From Candidatus Iainarchaeum sp. (GTDB lineage Archaea; Iainarchaeota; Iainarchaeia; Iainarchaeales; UBA10219): DNA of 64,000 nucleotides. The stretch spans positions 62,001 to 126,000 of the forward strand of contig JAGVWE010000006.1 of NCBI GenBank assembly GCA_018304425.1, in the 5' to 3' direction. Every line of letters begins with the position of its first letter. Positions within the stretch are counted from its first letter, which is position 1. Positions 7,996 to 16,055 of the stretch are shown piece after piece. The position numbers and the translations under genes are program-made. Under the pieces are notes generated by a model. That model did not search any database, was not told the origin of the DNA, and worked only from the letters and a program-made list of their open reading frames with translations.

Positions 7996-8655
7996 ATGAA
8001 GCTGGTGGCAGTCATTCCCGCGCACAACGAGGCGCAAACCATTGCCGGGGTGGTGAAAGCGGCCCAGAAGTTCGTGGACCTGGTCCTGGTGGTGGACGAT
8101 GGCTCCACGGACGCGACGAAGGCCGAAGCCGAGCGGGCCGGGGCGCGCGTCTACCGGAGCCTGGTGAACATGGGAAAGGGGTTTGCCTTGCGGTTGGGCG
8201 TGGAACAAGCCGTGCAAGCCGGCGCGGAAATCGTGGCCTGCCTGGACGCCGACGGCCAGCACAACCCGGTGGACATCCCGGGCATGGTGAAGATGCTGGA
8301 AAACGAAAAGCTGGACCTGGTGGTGGGAAGCCGGCCCTTGGACGAGGCCATGCCTCCCATCATGCGGCTGGGCAACCTCGGCATCTACTGGCTGACCCTG
8401 GCCTTGTACGGCATCAGGGTGAGGGACACCCAGTCCGGGTTCCGGGTGTTCAAGGCCAGCCGTTTTCCTTCCCTCAAATGGGAGGCCAACGGCTACGAGG
8501 TCGAGTCCGAGATGCTTTGCCGGATGGCCCGGAATGGCTTAAAGTGCAAAGAATATCCTATTAAAACCCTTTACAGGGACAAGTACAAGGGAACGAACGT
8601 AGCCGATGGCTTGCGGATTGGCTTGAATTTGGTGTGGTGGAAGCTGTTCGGATGA
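7996..8655 (+). CDS. GT2 glycosyltransferase, dolichyl-phosphate sugar synthase type
   Basis: A 219-residue inverting GT-A enzyme: VAVIPAHNEA at the N-terminus, VVDDGSTDAT, and ACLDADGQHNP (DxD metal site), followed by SGFRVFK, as in DPM1/Alg5-like enzymes and UDP-GlcNAc:polyprenyl-phosphate transferases. No C-terminal membrane helices, so it is probably peripheral and works with the small membrane protein encoded next. It should load a polyprenyl phosphate or extend a lipid-linked glycan. ATG 7996 is chosen over TTG 7987. The first 29 bases are duplicated at 5851-5879, across the AbiE module. Confidence 0.87.
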   Translation: MKLVAVIPAHNEAQTIAGVVKAAQKFVDLVLVVDDGSTDATKAEAERAGARVYRSLVNMGKGFALRLGVEQAVQAGAEIVACLDADGQHNPVDIPGMVKMLENEKLDLVVGSRPLDEAMPPIMRLGNLGIYWLTLALYGIRVRDTQSGFRVFKASRFPSLKWEANGYEVESEMLCRMARNGLKCKEYPIKTLYRDKYKGTNVADGLRIGLNLVWWKLFG

Positions 8656-8689
8656 GGGTTAAAGGGTGAAGGGAAAGCGGGAGAGACCT

Positions 8690-9016
8690 ATGAGTATCAT
8701 CCTGGTGGGCCTGGTTTTTTCGGCGGTCATGCTGTACTTCACGCACTTGTATTACCGCCGGGGCCAGTTCAGCCGCAGGGATTTCGCTTTTTGGGCGCTT
8801 ATCTGGGTGGGCTTCGGCGTGCTGCTCCTGACCTATCAGGGCATCCAGCAGCTGAGCCACCTGTTTGGCGTCATCCGGTTCCTGGACTTCGTGACCATCC
8901 TGGCCGTCATGGCCTTGTTCGCCTTGATGTTCTACGTCTTTGAACGCATGCGGTTGCTGCAGAAAAAAATCGAGAAAATCGTCGAAGCGGTAGCGTTGAG
9001 GGAGGCGAAGAAGTGA
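8690..9016 (+). CDS. DUF2304 small membrane protein
   Basis: A 108-residue protein with three predicted membrane helices (IILVGLVFSAVMLYF, FAFWALIWVGFGVLLL, FVTILAVMALFALMFYVF) and a basic, helical C-terminal tail (RMRLLQKKIEKIVEAVALREAKK). This matches DUF2304, a family that almost always accompanies DPM1-like GT2 genes in archaea and bacteria. It is thought to anchor or assist them at the membrane; its biochemistry is not established. Start at ATG 8690 after GGGAGAG rather than the GTG at 8666. The stop overlaps the GTG start of the epimerase at 9013. Confidence 0.8.
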   Translation: MSIILVGLVFSAVMLYFTHLYYRRGQFSRRDFAFWALIWVGFGVLLLTYQGIQQLSHLFGVIRFLDFVTILAVMALFALMFYVFERMRLLQKKIEKIVEAVALREAKK

Positions 9017-10035
9017 AAGCGGTCGTGGTGGGGGGCGCGGGATTCATCGGCTGCAACCTGGCGGACTCCCTGATGGGAGAAGGCAACCAGGTAACGGTGT
9101 TCGACAACCTCTCGCGACGGGGCAGCGCCGAGAACCTGGCGTGGCTCCGGTCCAGGCACAAAGGCCTCGAATTCGTGAAAGGAGACATCCGCCTGGACCA
9201 CGCGAAAATGGAGCAAGCATTCTCCGACGCCGATACGGTTTACCATCTCGCCGCGCAGGTGGCGGTAACCACTTCCGTGGCCAAGCCCCGCGAGGACTTC
9301 GAAATCAACGCGCTCGGCACCTTCAACGTGCTCGAGGCCGCGCGGAACTGCGGCGGAAACCCCTCCCTGATTTATGCCTCGACCAACAAGGTCTACGGCG
9401 GCATGGAGGACGTGAAGATAGTGAAGAAGGGCCGCAAGTACGCGTACAAGGACTTCCCCCAGGGCATCCCCGAAAACCGGTTGCTGGACTTCCACAGCCC
9501 CTACGGCTGCTCCAAGGGCTGCGGCGACCAGTACGTCCGCGACTACGCACGCATTTACGGGATGAAGAACGTGGTGTTCAGGCAAAGTTGTCAGTACGGC
9601 CCCCGCCAGTTCGGCGTCGAGGACCAGGGGTGGGTGGCGTGGTTCGCGATTGCCGCGGTGCTCGGCAAGAAGATAACCATTTACGGGGATGGCATGCAGG
9701 TGCGGGACGTGCTCTACATCGATGACCTGGTGCGCGCCTTCAGGGTTGCGACACAGAAAATCAACGCGGCCAAGGGCAAAATCTACAACATCGGCGGCGG
9801 CCCCGAGAACACGATGTCCCTGCTGGAACTCATTGACTTCCTGGAAAAGCACCTGGACCGGAGAATCAATTACGCGCACAGCGACTGGAGGCCGGGCGAC
9901 CAGCCGGTGTACGTTTCCGACATCCGCAAGGCCGGAAAGGAACTCGGCTGGGAGCCGAGGATTTCCGTGGAAAACGGGGTCGCGCGCCTCATCGAGTGGG
10001 TGAAGGAAAACAGGCACTTGTTCAAGGGGTTTTAA
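9013..10035 (+). CDS. NAD-dependent epimerase, CDP-paratose 2-epimerase (RfbE) like
   Basis: A 340-residue extended short-chain dehydrogenase. The Rossmann motif is VVGGAGFIGCNLA at the N-terminus, ASTNKVYGG precedes the active site, and YGCSKG supplies the Y-x3-K pair. The run SCQYGPRQFGVEDQGWVAWF closely resembles the signature of RfbE CDP-tyvelose/CDP-paratose 2-epimerases. With the CDP-glucose synthesis genes at 26658-28343 this suggests a CDP-linked deoxysugar branch, although the genes are 17 kb apart and a 3-dehydrase is not visible. GTG start coupled to DUF2304, with GGAGG upstream. Confidence 0.8.
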   Translation: MKAVVVGGAGFIGCNLADSLMGEGNQVTVFDNLSRRGSAENLAWLRSRHKGLEFVKGDIRLDHAKMEQAFSDADTVYHLAAQVAVTTSVAKPREDFEINALGTFNVLEAARNCGGNPSLIYASTNKVYGGMEDVKIVKKGRKYAYKDFPQGIPENRLLDFHSPYGCSKGCGDQYVRDYARIYGMKNVVFRQSCQYGPRQFGVEDQGWVAWFAIAAVLGKKITIYGDGMQVRDVLYIDDLVRAFRVATQKINAAKGKIYNIGGGPENTMSLLELIDFLEKHLDRRINYAHSDWRPGDQPVYVSDIRKAGKELGWEPRISVENGVARLIEWVKENRHLFKGF

Positions 10036-10051
10036 GGCAAAACAACCAAAA

Positions 10052-10075
10052 AGTATTTTAATAGTGAAACACTAT
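10052..10075 (+). promoter_or_regulatory. VapBC promoter with inverted repeat
   Basis: AGTATTTTAATAG (10052-10064) is a TATA-like box. It overlaps an inverted repeat, ATAGTG (10061-10066), AAA, CACTAT (10070-10075). The ATG of the antitoxin is at 10088. The repeat is placed so that bound antitoxin would block the promoter. Confidence 0.45.
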
Positions 10076-10087
10076 GATTATGTGGTG

Positions 10088-10291
10088 ATGCATTTGTCTG
10101 CCATAACCATCCAATTCAAGGGCGCGCCCGATGAAGTGCTTAAAGCCCTGGTCAAAAAGGGTTTCGCAAAAACAAAGGCCGAAGCGGTACGATTCGCATT
10201 ACTCCACTTGGGCGAGGAATACGGACTCATTACGCGGCGGCTGCATGCTAAAGCGGAAGCCTATGCCTATGCTGAAATAAAGGGAACATGA
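10088..10291 (+). CDS. VapB-type antitoxin of a VapBC pair
   Basis: A 67-residue protein: a short beta-like start (SAITIQFKGAP) followed by VLKALVKKGFAKTKAEAVRFALLHLGEEYGLI. This is the ribbon-helix-helix pattern of archaeal VapB-like antitoxins, with a charged helical tail that would wrap the toxin. Its stop overlaps the ATG of the PIN-domain gene by 4 bases. An inverted repeat lies just upstream. ATG 10088 is preferred to GTG 10064, which lies inside the inverted repeat. This module interrupts two sugar epimerase genes that would otherwise form one operon. Confidence 0.7.
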   Translation: MHLSAITIQFKGAPDEVLKALVKKGFAKTKAEAVRFALLHLGEEYGLITRRLHAKAEAYAYAEIKGT

Positions 10292-10671
10292 TGTACGTCG
10301 ACGCAGACCTATTTTATGCACTATTAAGGGCCGGTGACCGGCACGCTGAACTTGCACAGACTGTGTTGGCCAGCAAGGAACAGCAGTACACTTCGGTCAT
10401 TTGCCTTCTGGAACTGGAAATCGTGGTAAAACGTGAGTTGAGTGATGAAATGAGTAAGACCTTGCTAAGCGCTTTCAAAGCCCGCTTCCCAAAAGTGAAG
10501 ATAAAACCGCTCGATGAACGGGCATTTAGGAAAAGCCTTGAGCTAAGGCAAAAATATGGCCTTGGAATATTTGATGCTGTGCACGCCGCGGTGGCACTCC
10601 TAAATGACGGGCGGATTGCTTCAACCGACAAAGCATTCGAAAAAATCCCCGGCCTTCAGGTCGTGGTCTGA
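10288..10671 (+). CDS. VapC-type PIN-domain ribonuclease toxin
   Basis: A 127-residue PIN domain. The metal-binding acidic residues are visible in order: D5 (YVDADLF), E42/E44 (LLELEIVVK), D96 (IFDAVHAA) and D114 (ASTDKAF). The family cleaves tRNA or rRNA when not neutralised by VapB. Length is typical. It overlaps the antitoxin by 4 bases, and its stop abuts the ATG of the next epimerase, so that epimerase may be co-transcribed with the toxin-antitoxin promoter. Confidence 0.85.
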   Translation: MMYVDADLFYALLRAGDRHAELAQTVLASKEQQYTSVICLLELEIVVKRELSDEMSKTLLSAFKARFPKVKIKPLDERAFRKSLELRQKYGLGIFDAVHAAVALLNDGRIASTDKAFEKIPGLQVVV

Positions 10672-11796
10672 ATGGCGACGAAAAAAGTCTTGGTCACGGG
10701 GGGAGCCGGCTTCATCGGCTCGCACCTGGTGGACGCGCTGGTGAGGGAGGGGCACGAGGTAACGATTCTGGATTGCCTGGACCCGCAGGTGCACGAGGGC
10801 GGGAAGAAGCCGGCGTACTTGAACAAGCAGGCGGAGTTCGTCAAAGGAGACGTGCGAGAGGAGAAGACGCTGAAAAAGGTCTTGAGGGACGCGGAAGTCG
10901 TGTTCCACGAAGCCGCGGCAGTGGGGGTGGGGCAGTCCATGTACCAAATAAGGCATTACATGGACGTGAACACCCTGGGCACGGCCAGGCTGCTGGATGG
11001 GCTGGTGAACGGCGAACACGACGTGAAGAAGTTGATGGTCGCGGCCTCCATGAGCTCCTATGGCGAGGGCTTGTATGAGTGCCCGGGCGGCTGCGGCCTG
11101 GTGGAACCCCCGTTAAGGGGCGAGGAACAGCTGAAGAAAGGCGTTTGGGCAGTGCTGTGCCCGGCCTGCGGCAAAGAGCTTACGCCCTTGCCTACTCCGG
11201 AATCCAAGCACCAGGCCTCGAACAGCATTTACGCGTTGTCCAAGGAAGACCAGGAACGCATGGTGCTGATGATTGGCAAGACGTATGGCTTGAAGTCAGT
11301 GGCCCTCCGTTACTTCAACGTGTTCGGGCCCAGGCAATCGCTCTCGAATCCGTACACGGGGGTGGCCGCCATCTTCATGAGCCGCGTGAAGAACAACCAT
11401 GCCCCCGTGGTGTACGAGGACGGCCTGCAGACGCGGGACTTCGTTTCCGTGCACGACATCGTGTCCGCGAACCTCGCGGCCATGAAGTCCGGCAACGCGG
11501 ACTACGAAGCGTTCAACGTGGGGGGAAACAACCCCTTGACGATCCTGCAGGTCGCGGAAAAAATCATCGACTTGCAGGGCGCCAGGCTCAAGCCGGAAGT
11601 GACCCGCAGGTTCCGCAAGGGAGACGTACGGCATTGCTTTGCCGACATCTCGAAAATCCAGGACAAGCTGGACTGGCGGCCGAGAGTGAACTTCGAGGAA
11701 GGCATGTGGGAAATCATGGAATGGAGCCAAGGCGTCAAGGCAGTGGACCGCTTCGAGAAGGCCGCCAAGGAATTGAAGGAAAAAGGGCTGGTGTAA
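10672..11796 (+). CDS. NAD-dependent epimerase with zinc-ribbon insertion (dTDP-L-rhamnose 4-epimerase like)
   Basis: A 374-residue extended SDR enzyme: VTGGAGFIGSHLV at the N-terminus, MAASMSSYGEGLY in the serine/threonine position, and YALSKED giving Y-x3-K. Between them a four-cysteine insertion (YECPGGCG, about 30 residues, then LCPACGKEL) is a likely structural zinc ribbon. The same insertion is found in dTDP-L-rhamnose 4-epimerase-like proteins. The C-terminal part (FNVFGPRQSLSNPYTGVAAIF, YEDGLQTRDFVSVHDIV) is typical. Substrate assignment is by family resemblance only. Begins on the base after the VapC stop. Confidence 0.8.
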   Translation: MATKKVLVTGGAGFIGSHLVDALVREGHEVTILDCLDPQVHEGGKKPAYLNKQAEFVKGDVREEKTLKKVLRDAEVVFHEAAAVGVGQSMYQIRHYMDVNTLGTARLLDGLVNGEHDVKKLMVAASMSSYGEGLYECPGGCGLVEPPLRGEEQLKKGVWAVLCPACGKELTPLPTPESKHQASNSIYALSKEDQERMVLMIGKTYGLKSVALRYFNVFGPRQSLSNPYTGVAAIFMSRVKNNHAPVVYEDGLQTRDFVSVHDIVSANLAAMKSGNADYEAFNVGGNNPLTILQVAEKIIDLQGARLKPEVTRRFRKGDVRHCFADISKIQDKLDWRPRVNFEEGMWEIMEWSQGVKAVDRFEKAAKELKEKGLV

Positions 11797-11811
11797 GGGC
11801 CCAACAGCGCA

Positions 11812-11846
11812 AGCTTATTAATATGGTTTGCTATAGTGTTCTATAG
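11812..11846 (+). promoter_or_regulatory. PemK-module promoter and inverted repeat
   Basis: CTTATTAATAT near 11815-11823 is a TATA candidate. CTATAG (11831-11836), TGTT, CTATAG (11841-11846) is a perfect inverted (and direct) repeat two bases before the antitoxin ATG, so a bound repressor would sit over the transcription start. Confidence 0.45.
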
Positions 11847-11848
11847 TT

Positions 11849-12082
11849 ATGACTTCCATTACCACCATCCAATTAGAGCAGGCCACCAAGAAGAAATTGG
11901 AGCGCTTTAAGGCCTCCAAGCGCGAGACTTTCGACGAGGTGGTCAACCGGCTCATCCGCGTGGTGTCCAAGACAGAAAAAGAACTGCTGGCAGACAAGAT
12001 GAGTTCCTACTTGTTGAGCGAGAAATCCCTTGCCAAGGATTGGCTGTCTAAAGAGGAAGACGACGCATGGAAGGACTTGTAA
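11849..12082 (+). CDS. RHH-type antitoxin of a PemK-like pair
   Basis: A 77-residue protein beginning TTIQLEQATKKKLERFKASKRETFDEVVNRLIRVV, a ribbon-helix-helix layout like the archaeal DUF7557/VapB-type antitoxins. The acidic C-terminal tail ends in DWLSKEEDDAWKDL, of the kind that masks a PemK/MazF active site. It overlaps the toxin gene by 16 bases. A palindromic repeat lies immediately before the start. Confidence 0.72.
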   Translation: MTSITTIQLEQATKKKLERFKASKRETFDEVVNRLIRVVSKTEKELLADKMSSYLLSEKSLAKDWLSKEEDDAWKDL

Positions 12083-12405
12083 AAGGCGACGTGGCCGTCG
12101 TACCGTTTCCTTTCTCCAACCTCGCCCAGGCCAAGCGGCGCCCAGCCCTGGTATTGGCCGTACTGAGTGGCGACGACCTCATCCTCTGCCAAATCACAAG
12201 CAACGCCAAATACGACCAGTACGCGGTTCCGCTGCTTGCCAGCGATTTCCAACGCGGGGGGCTCGCGACCGCCAGTTTTATTCGGCCAAACAAACTGTTC
12301 ACGGCTGACAAGGCATTAATCGTCTACAAGGTTGGCACGGCATCCAAGAAGAAACTGCAGGAAGCGGTTGACCAGGCCGTCAAGACCCTTAAAGGCGAGA
12401 CCTAA
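12067..12405 (+). CDS. PemK/MazF-family endoribonuclease toxin
   Basis: A 112-residue protein with the PemK-like barrel signature: KGDVAVVPFPFSNLAQAKRRPALVLA at the N-terminus (the usual G-D-x-x-x-x-x-F/P-x-x ... K-x-R-P-A-L-V), ITSN in the middle, and GGLATASFIRPNKLFT, which holds the conserved S-x-x-R/K-x-x-K region. Members cut mRNA at short motifs. It sits in the same operon as the upstream RHH antitoxin and 15 bases before the DUF2079 gene, so read-through into a glycan gene is possible. Confidence 0.8.
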   Translation: MEGLVKGDVAVVPFPFSNLAQAKRRPALVLAVLSGDDLILCQITSNAKYDQYAVPLLASDFQRGGLATASFIRPNKLFTADKALIVYKVGTASKKKLQEAVDQAVKTLKGET

Positions 12406-12420
12406 CCAGGGGAAAAACCA

Positions 12421-14271
12421 ATGAACACCCTCGCCAGTGCCAGTCCACCCCGCTTAAGTGGAGAGTCGCTTGCCTTTGTCGGGCTTGCGGTTTACGCGCT
12501 CCAGTCTTTTCTTGGCAACGCGGAGTTGCTGGAGGGCGCGCAGGCCCTGCTATTCTCCGTTGCCGCGGTAGGCGGGCTTTGGCTGGCTTATTCCTGGCAT
12601 TTAAGGGCCTGCTTTGGCTTGAGTTGGGGAAAGGCCTTGGCCTTGGATGCGCGGTCTTTCGCGCCCCTGCTAGTGCTGGGGTTGTCGCATTTCATGGACG
12701 CGTTCAAGGACGTGCAGGCCATCAATGGGGTGGATGCAGCCGGCATGGCTTCCAAACTCTTCCTCAAACTCCTACTGGCGTTCGCGCTTTCAGCCATGGC
12801 CGTTGTCAAGGTGCACGACTTCCCGGGAAAGGTGGGGCTGAGGTTCAACCCCCGGAAACTCGTGGTGGGCGGGGCACTCGCTTATTTCCTGGTCTTCTTC
12901 GGGTTGTCCGTGCTGGAATACTATTCGTTCCGCATCCCCTACCCTGACCTTACTTACTACGAGCAAAGCCTTTGGACCACGCTGCACGGGAGGTTCTTGG
13001 AGAGCAGCCCGAGCGCCTTCAACTTCCTGGGCAACCACACCTCCTTCAACCTCTTGTTGTTGCTGCCGTTTTACGCGGTCTACCGAAACTCGTTGACGCT
13101 GCTCGCCTTCCAAAACCTTTTCCTGGCCTCGGGTGCCCTCGCCGTTTACCTCTTGGCGAAAAAAATCGTTGGCAACCGGAAAACCGCGGCCCTGCTGGGC
13201 CTCGCCTACTTGTTGTACCCGGCTACCCAGTTCTTTTCCACCCACGAATTCCACCCCGTGGCCCTGGCGGTTCCGGCCTCGCTGTTCGCCTTCTATTACC
13301 TGGTCAGCCGGCGCATGAAGCGGTTCTGGCTGTTTTTCCTGCTGGGCTTGATTTCCAAGGAAACCGTGGCCCTTACCTATGGCTTCCTGGGGCTCTATGC
13401 CATGATTATATTGAGGCGGCCGAGGCTGGGGGCGCTGGTTGCGGGGATTTCCGCGGCCTGGTTCGTGCTGGCCATCCTGGTCATCATCCCCTACTTCCGG
13501 GGCACGCCCTACGCCTACCTGGGGGGCCCGGAAAACTTTTACCCGGACTTCGGGGGCACGCCCTCCGAAATCGTGGTCAAGATAATTTCCGACCCGCTGC
13601 ACACGGTTTCCTACATGGTGAACGCGAAGAACCTGGGCTGGCTGGCCCTGCTCTTGTTGCCCCTGGCCTTCCTTCCCCTGGCCGGCATCGAAGCCCTCCT
13701 GATTGCGTCGCCCGCGTTTTTGCAGAACCTGCTGGCCAGGTATTATGCGACGAGCACGATTTACTTCCAGTACAATGACCTGGTCATTCCCTTCGCGTTC
13801 GTGGCCGCGGTGTACGGGTTCAAGCGGGTCTCGGCTTGGCTGGGTGACCCGAGAAAAGTGCAGGCCCTCACCGCGTTCCTGGTAAGCGCGGCCGTGCTGT
13901 CCAACGTGTTCTTCTCGCCTTCGCCGCTCACCCTGCTGGACCCCCTGCCCACCCAAGGAGGCTTTAGCTTCGAGCGTTACACGCCAACGGAAACCGATTG
14001 GGAGCTGCATCGCGTGATTGAAACCATGATTCCGGAAGGAGCCGCCGTGACCGTGAACTCGCCGCAACTCATCGCGCCCCTCAACGACCGGTTCTACGTC
14101 AAGCCCTTCCTGCAGGTGGAGGGTGCGGAGTACGTGCTGGTGGACTTGGGACGAATGGGCGTGGGCGCAAGCCTTGAAGAACAGGAAACCCTAGTCAAGG
14201 AATTGGCCGAGAAAGAGGGTTTGGAGACGGTTTACGCGAACGGCCGGGTTCTGTTGATGAAACGGCCCTAA
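12421..14271 (+). CDS. DUF2079 multi-pass membrane protein, GT-C-like
   Basis: A 616-residue polytopic protein with about a dozen hydrophobic helices. The loop PYPDLTYYEQSLWTTLHGRFLESS followed by FNFLGNHTSFNLLLLLPFY, and HEFHPVALAVPA further on, are recognisable DUF2079 features. The acidic residue in the first extracytoplasmic loop is in the position used by GT-C glycosyltransferases. Inferred role: transfer of a sugar from a polyprenyl phosphate donor on the outer membrane face. A soluble C-terminal domain of about 120 residues follows the last helix. The stop overlaps the convergent GT2 gene by 4 bases. Confidence 0.75.
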   Translation: MNTLASASPPRLSGESLAFVGLAVYALQSFLGNAELLEGAQALLFSVAAVGGLWLAYSWHLRACFGLSWGKALALDARSFAPLLVLGLSHFMDAFKDVQAINGVDAAGMASKLFLKLLLAFALSAMAVVKVHDFPGKVGLRFNPRKLVVGGALAYFLVFFGLSVLEYYSFRIPYPDLTYYEQSLWTTLHGRFLESSPSAFNFLGNHTSFNLLLLLPFYAVYRNSLTLLAFQNLFLASGALAVYLLAKKIVGNRKTAALLGLAYLLYPATQFFSTHEFHPVALAVPASLFAFYYLVSRRMKRFWLFFLLGLISKETVALTYGFLGLYAMIILRRPRLGALVAGISAAWFVLAILVIIPYFRGTPYAYLGGPENFYPDFGGTPSEIVVKIISDPLHTVSYMVNAKNLGWLALLLLPLAFLPLAGIEALLIASPAFLQNLLARYYATSTIYFQYNDLVIPFAFVAAVYGFKRVSAWLGDPRKVQALTAFLVSAAVLSNVFFSPSPLTLLDPLPTQGGFSFERYTPTETDWELHRVIETMIPEGAAVTVNSPQLIAPLNDRFYVKPFLQVEGAEYVLVDLGRMGVGASLEEQETLVKELAEKEGLETVYANGRVLLMKRP

Positions 14272-15014
14272 TGGTAGAGCCCGCGCAGGTCGTTGAGTTT
14301 TATCCGAAGCAGGTCCACGAGCATCTGGGGCGGCACCCGCCAGAGGTTGACCTTGCTATCGCCGACGTTGCTCCACTGCACGGGGAGCTCGCGGGTTTTC
14401 AGGCCGAGCCGCTTGGCGATGAAAACGATTTCGGCGTCAAAGCAGAAGCCATGCACGGTCTGCCTTGAAAATATTTTTTTGGCGGCCGAAGCCGTGAACA
14501 ACTTGAAGCCGCACTGCGTGTCCTGGACCTGGACGTCGTTGAACAACAGGAGGCCGCAGAGGAAGCGGAAGAGTTGACGGAGCACGCGGCGCAGGAACGG
14601 CTGCCGGGCGAGAATCCGCGCGCCCCCGATGTCCCGGGAGCCGATGAGGACGTCGAAGTCCTTGGCGAGCGGCAGGAACTCGTCCAGGCCCTCGATGGGC
14701 GCGGACAAGTCAACGTCCGAGAACAAGACCAGGCTTCCCCTCGCTTCGCGCATGCCGTGCCGCACCGAATAGCCCTTGCCCTGGTTGGAGCCGTTGGAGA
14801 GCAGCCGGGTGCCTGGATGCCGCCGCGCGAATTCGTTGACCCGGCGCGGGCTGTCATCCGTGGAACCATCGTCCACGAGGAGGAGCTCGTAGTCGAAGCC
14901 CTTCCGGCCACAGTAAGCGGTGATTTTTTCAAGGCAGGCCTGGATGCGGCTGGCCTCGTTGTACATGGGCACGACGATGGAGAGGAAGGGTTGGGCACCG
15001 GCTTTGGAGGCCAT
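14268..15014 (-). CDS. GT2 glycosyltransferase, dolichyl-phosphate beta-glucosyltransferase (Alg5) like
   Basis: A 248-residue GT-A enzyme: SIVVPMYNEASRI, LLVDDGSTDDSPRRV, LFSDVDLSAPIEGLDEFL (the D-x-D at the metal site) and TQCGFKLF, the pattern shared by Alg5 and related dolichyl-phosphate glucosyltransferases. One hydrophobic segment near residues 150-165 could touch the membrane. It probably makes polyprenyl-phosphate-glucose or a similar donor for the DUF2079/GT-C enzymes encoded around it. Transcribed alone from the minus strand, with an AT-rich box (15033-15046) about 25 bases upstream. Confidence 0.85.
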   Translation of the reverse strand: MASKAGAQPFLSIVVPMYNEASRIQACLEKITAYCGRKGFDYELLLVDDGSTDDSPRRVNEFARRHPGTRLLSNGSNQGKGYSVRHGMREARGSLVLFSDVDLSAPIEGLDEFLPLAKDFDVLIGSRDIGGARILARQPFLRRVLRQLFRFLCGLLLFNDVQVQDTQCGFKLFTASAAKKIFSRQTVHGFCFDAEIVFIAKRLGLKTRELPVQWSNVGDSKVNLWRVPPQMLVDLLRIKLNDLRGLYH

Positions 15015-15101
15015 AAGGGTTAAAAGGCCTCAAACATTTAAAAAACAAGGCAGGGCCCTGTTTTAGTAAAAGCCGGAGTAGAAGCCGGCAAGCGGGCGTT
15101 T

Positions 15102-16055
15102 ATGGCGGAAAAAATCGGGACCAGCATCCTCATCCCCTTCCAGGAAATGAATGACCTGGTTCAGGAGTCCGTGGAAGGATGCAAGGCGTTGCCTGGCAGG
15201 GGCCATGAAATCATTTTGTTGCCGGACGCGGAAATCGCGTTCGTGGCCGGCGTGAAGACGATGGTCACGGGCAGGGTCCGGCCCTCGGCGAAAAGAAACC
15301 AGGGGTTCAAGGCCGCGAAGGGAAAGTTCATTGCCTTGATTGACTCGGACGCCTTTCCCAGGAAGGACTGGCTCGCGAACGCGTTGAAATACTTTGATGA
15401 CCCGAGAGTGGGCGCGGTCGGCGGCCCCAACCTGACCCCTCCAGGCGATTCGTTCGAGCAGAAAATGGGCGGCCTGCTCCTGGCTTCACCGCTCGTCGCC
15501 GGACCGCATGCGGTCAAGTACCGGGTGGAAAAAATGCATGAATGCGTGGACATGCCGTCCTGCAACCTGGTCCTGCGAAGGGAGTTGCTGGAAAAAATCG
15601 GGGGGTTTGACGAAACCATGCTGACCGGTGAGGACGCGAAGGCCTGTCACCTCATCCGCGGCCTTGGAAGGAAAGTGCTGTACGCCCCGGACGTCATCGT
15701 GTTCCACCACCGGCGCAAACTCTTCGCGCCCCACCTGAAGCAGATGATGAATTATGGCCGGGATAGGGGCATACTCATCCGCACCGGCAACTCGGGCGGC
15801 TATTCCCTGGTCAGTTTCGCGCCCGCAGCCCTGGTGGTTTTCTCGCTGGCCAGCGTGCCCGCGGCGTTCTTTTGGGGGCCGCACCCGGTCCTTTGGCCGC
15901 TCGGCCTCTACCTGGCGGCCCTCGCGGCCTGGGCCCTGGCCAAGAGCCCCGTAAACTCGGCGCATCTGTTCCTGGGCGGGGTTTTGACGCATTACGCGTT
16001 CGGCATAGGCTTTATTAAAGGGTTTTTGCATCCAACCCATAAGGGGAGCTTCTGA
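15102..16055 (+). CDS. GT2 glycosyltransferase with C-terminal membrane helices
   Basis: A 317-residue protein: an N-terminal GT-A domain (TSILIPFQEMNDL, AKRNQGFKAAKGKFIALIDSDAFP with the DxD at the end, MPSCNLVLRRELLEKIGGFDETMLTGED), which is the GT2 layout of rhamnosyl/galactofuranosyl-type transferases. The C-terminal 90 residues contain about three hydrophobic helices (FAPAALVVFSLASVPAAFFW and following). The basic aromatic ending may sit at the membrane. It overlaps the radical SAM gene by one base, so the two are coupled. Confidence 0.82.
   Translation: MAEKIGTSILIPFQEMNDLVQESVEGCKALPGRGHEIILLPDAEIAFVAGVKTMVTGRVRPSAKRNQGFKAAKGKFIALIDSDAFPRKDWLANALKYFDDPRVGAVGGPNLTPPGDSFEQKMGGLLLASPLVAGPHAVKYRVEKMHECVDMPSCNLVLRRELLEKIGGFDETMLTGEDAKACHLIRGLGRKVLYAPDVIVFHHRRKLFAPHLKQMMNYGRDRGILIRTGNSGGYSLVSFAPAALVVFSLASVPAAFFWGPHPVLWPLGLYLAALAAWALAKSPVNSAHLFLGGVLTHYAFGIGFIKGFLHPTHKGSF

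Noticed and set aside
12790-14067. 425-residue minus-strand open frame under the DUF2079 gene
   Set aside because: Low-complexity E/Q/R-rich composition typical of the antisense of a hydrophobic gene.
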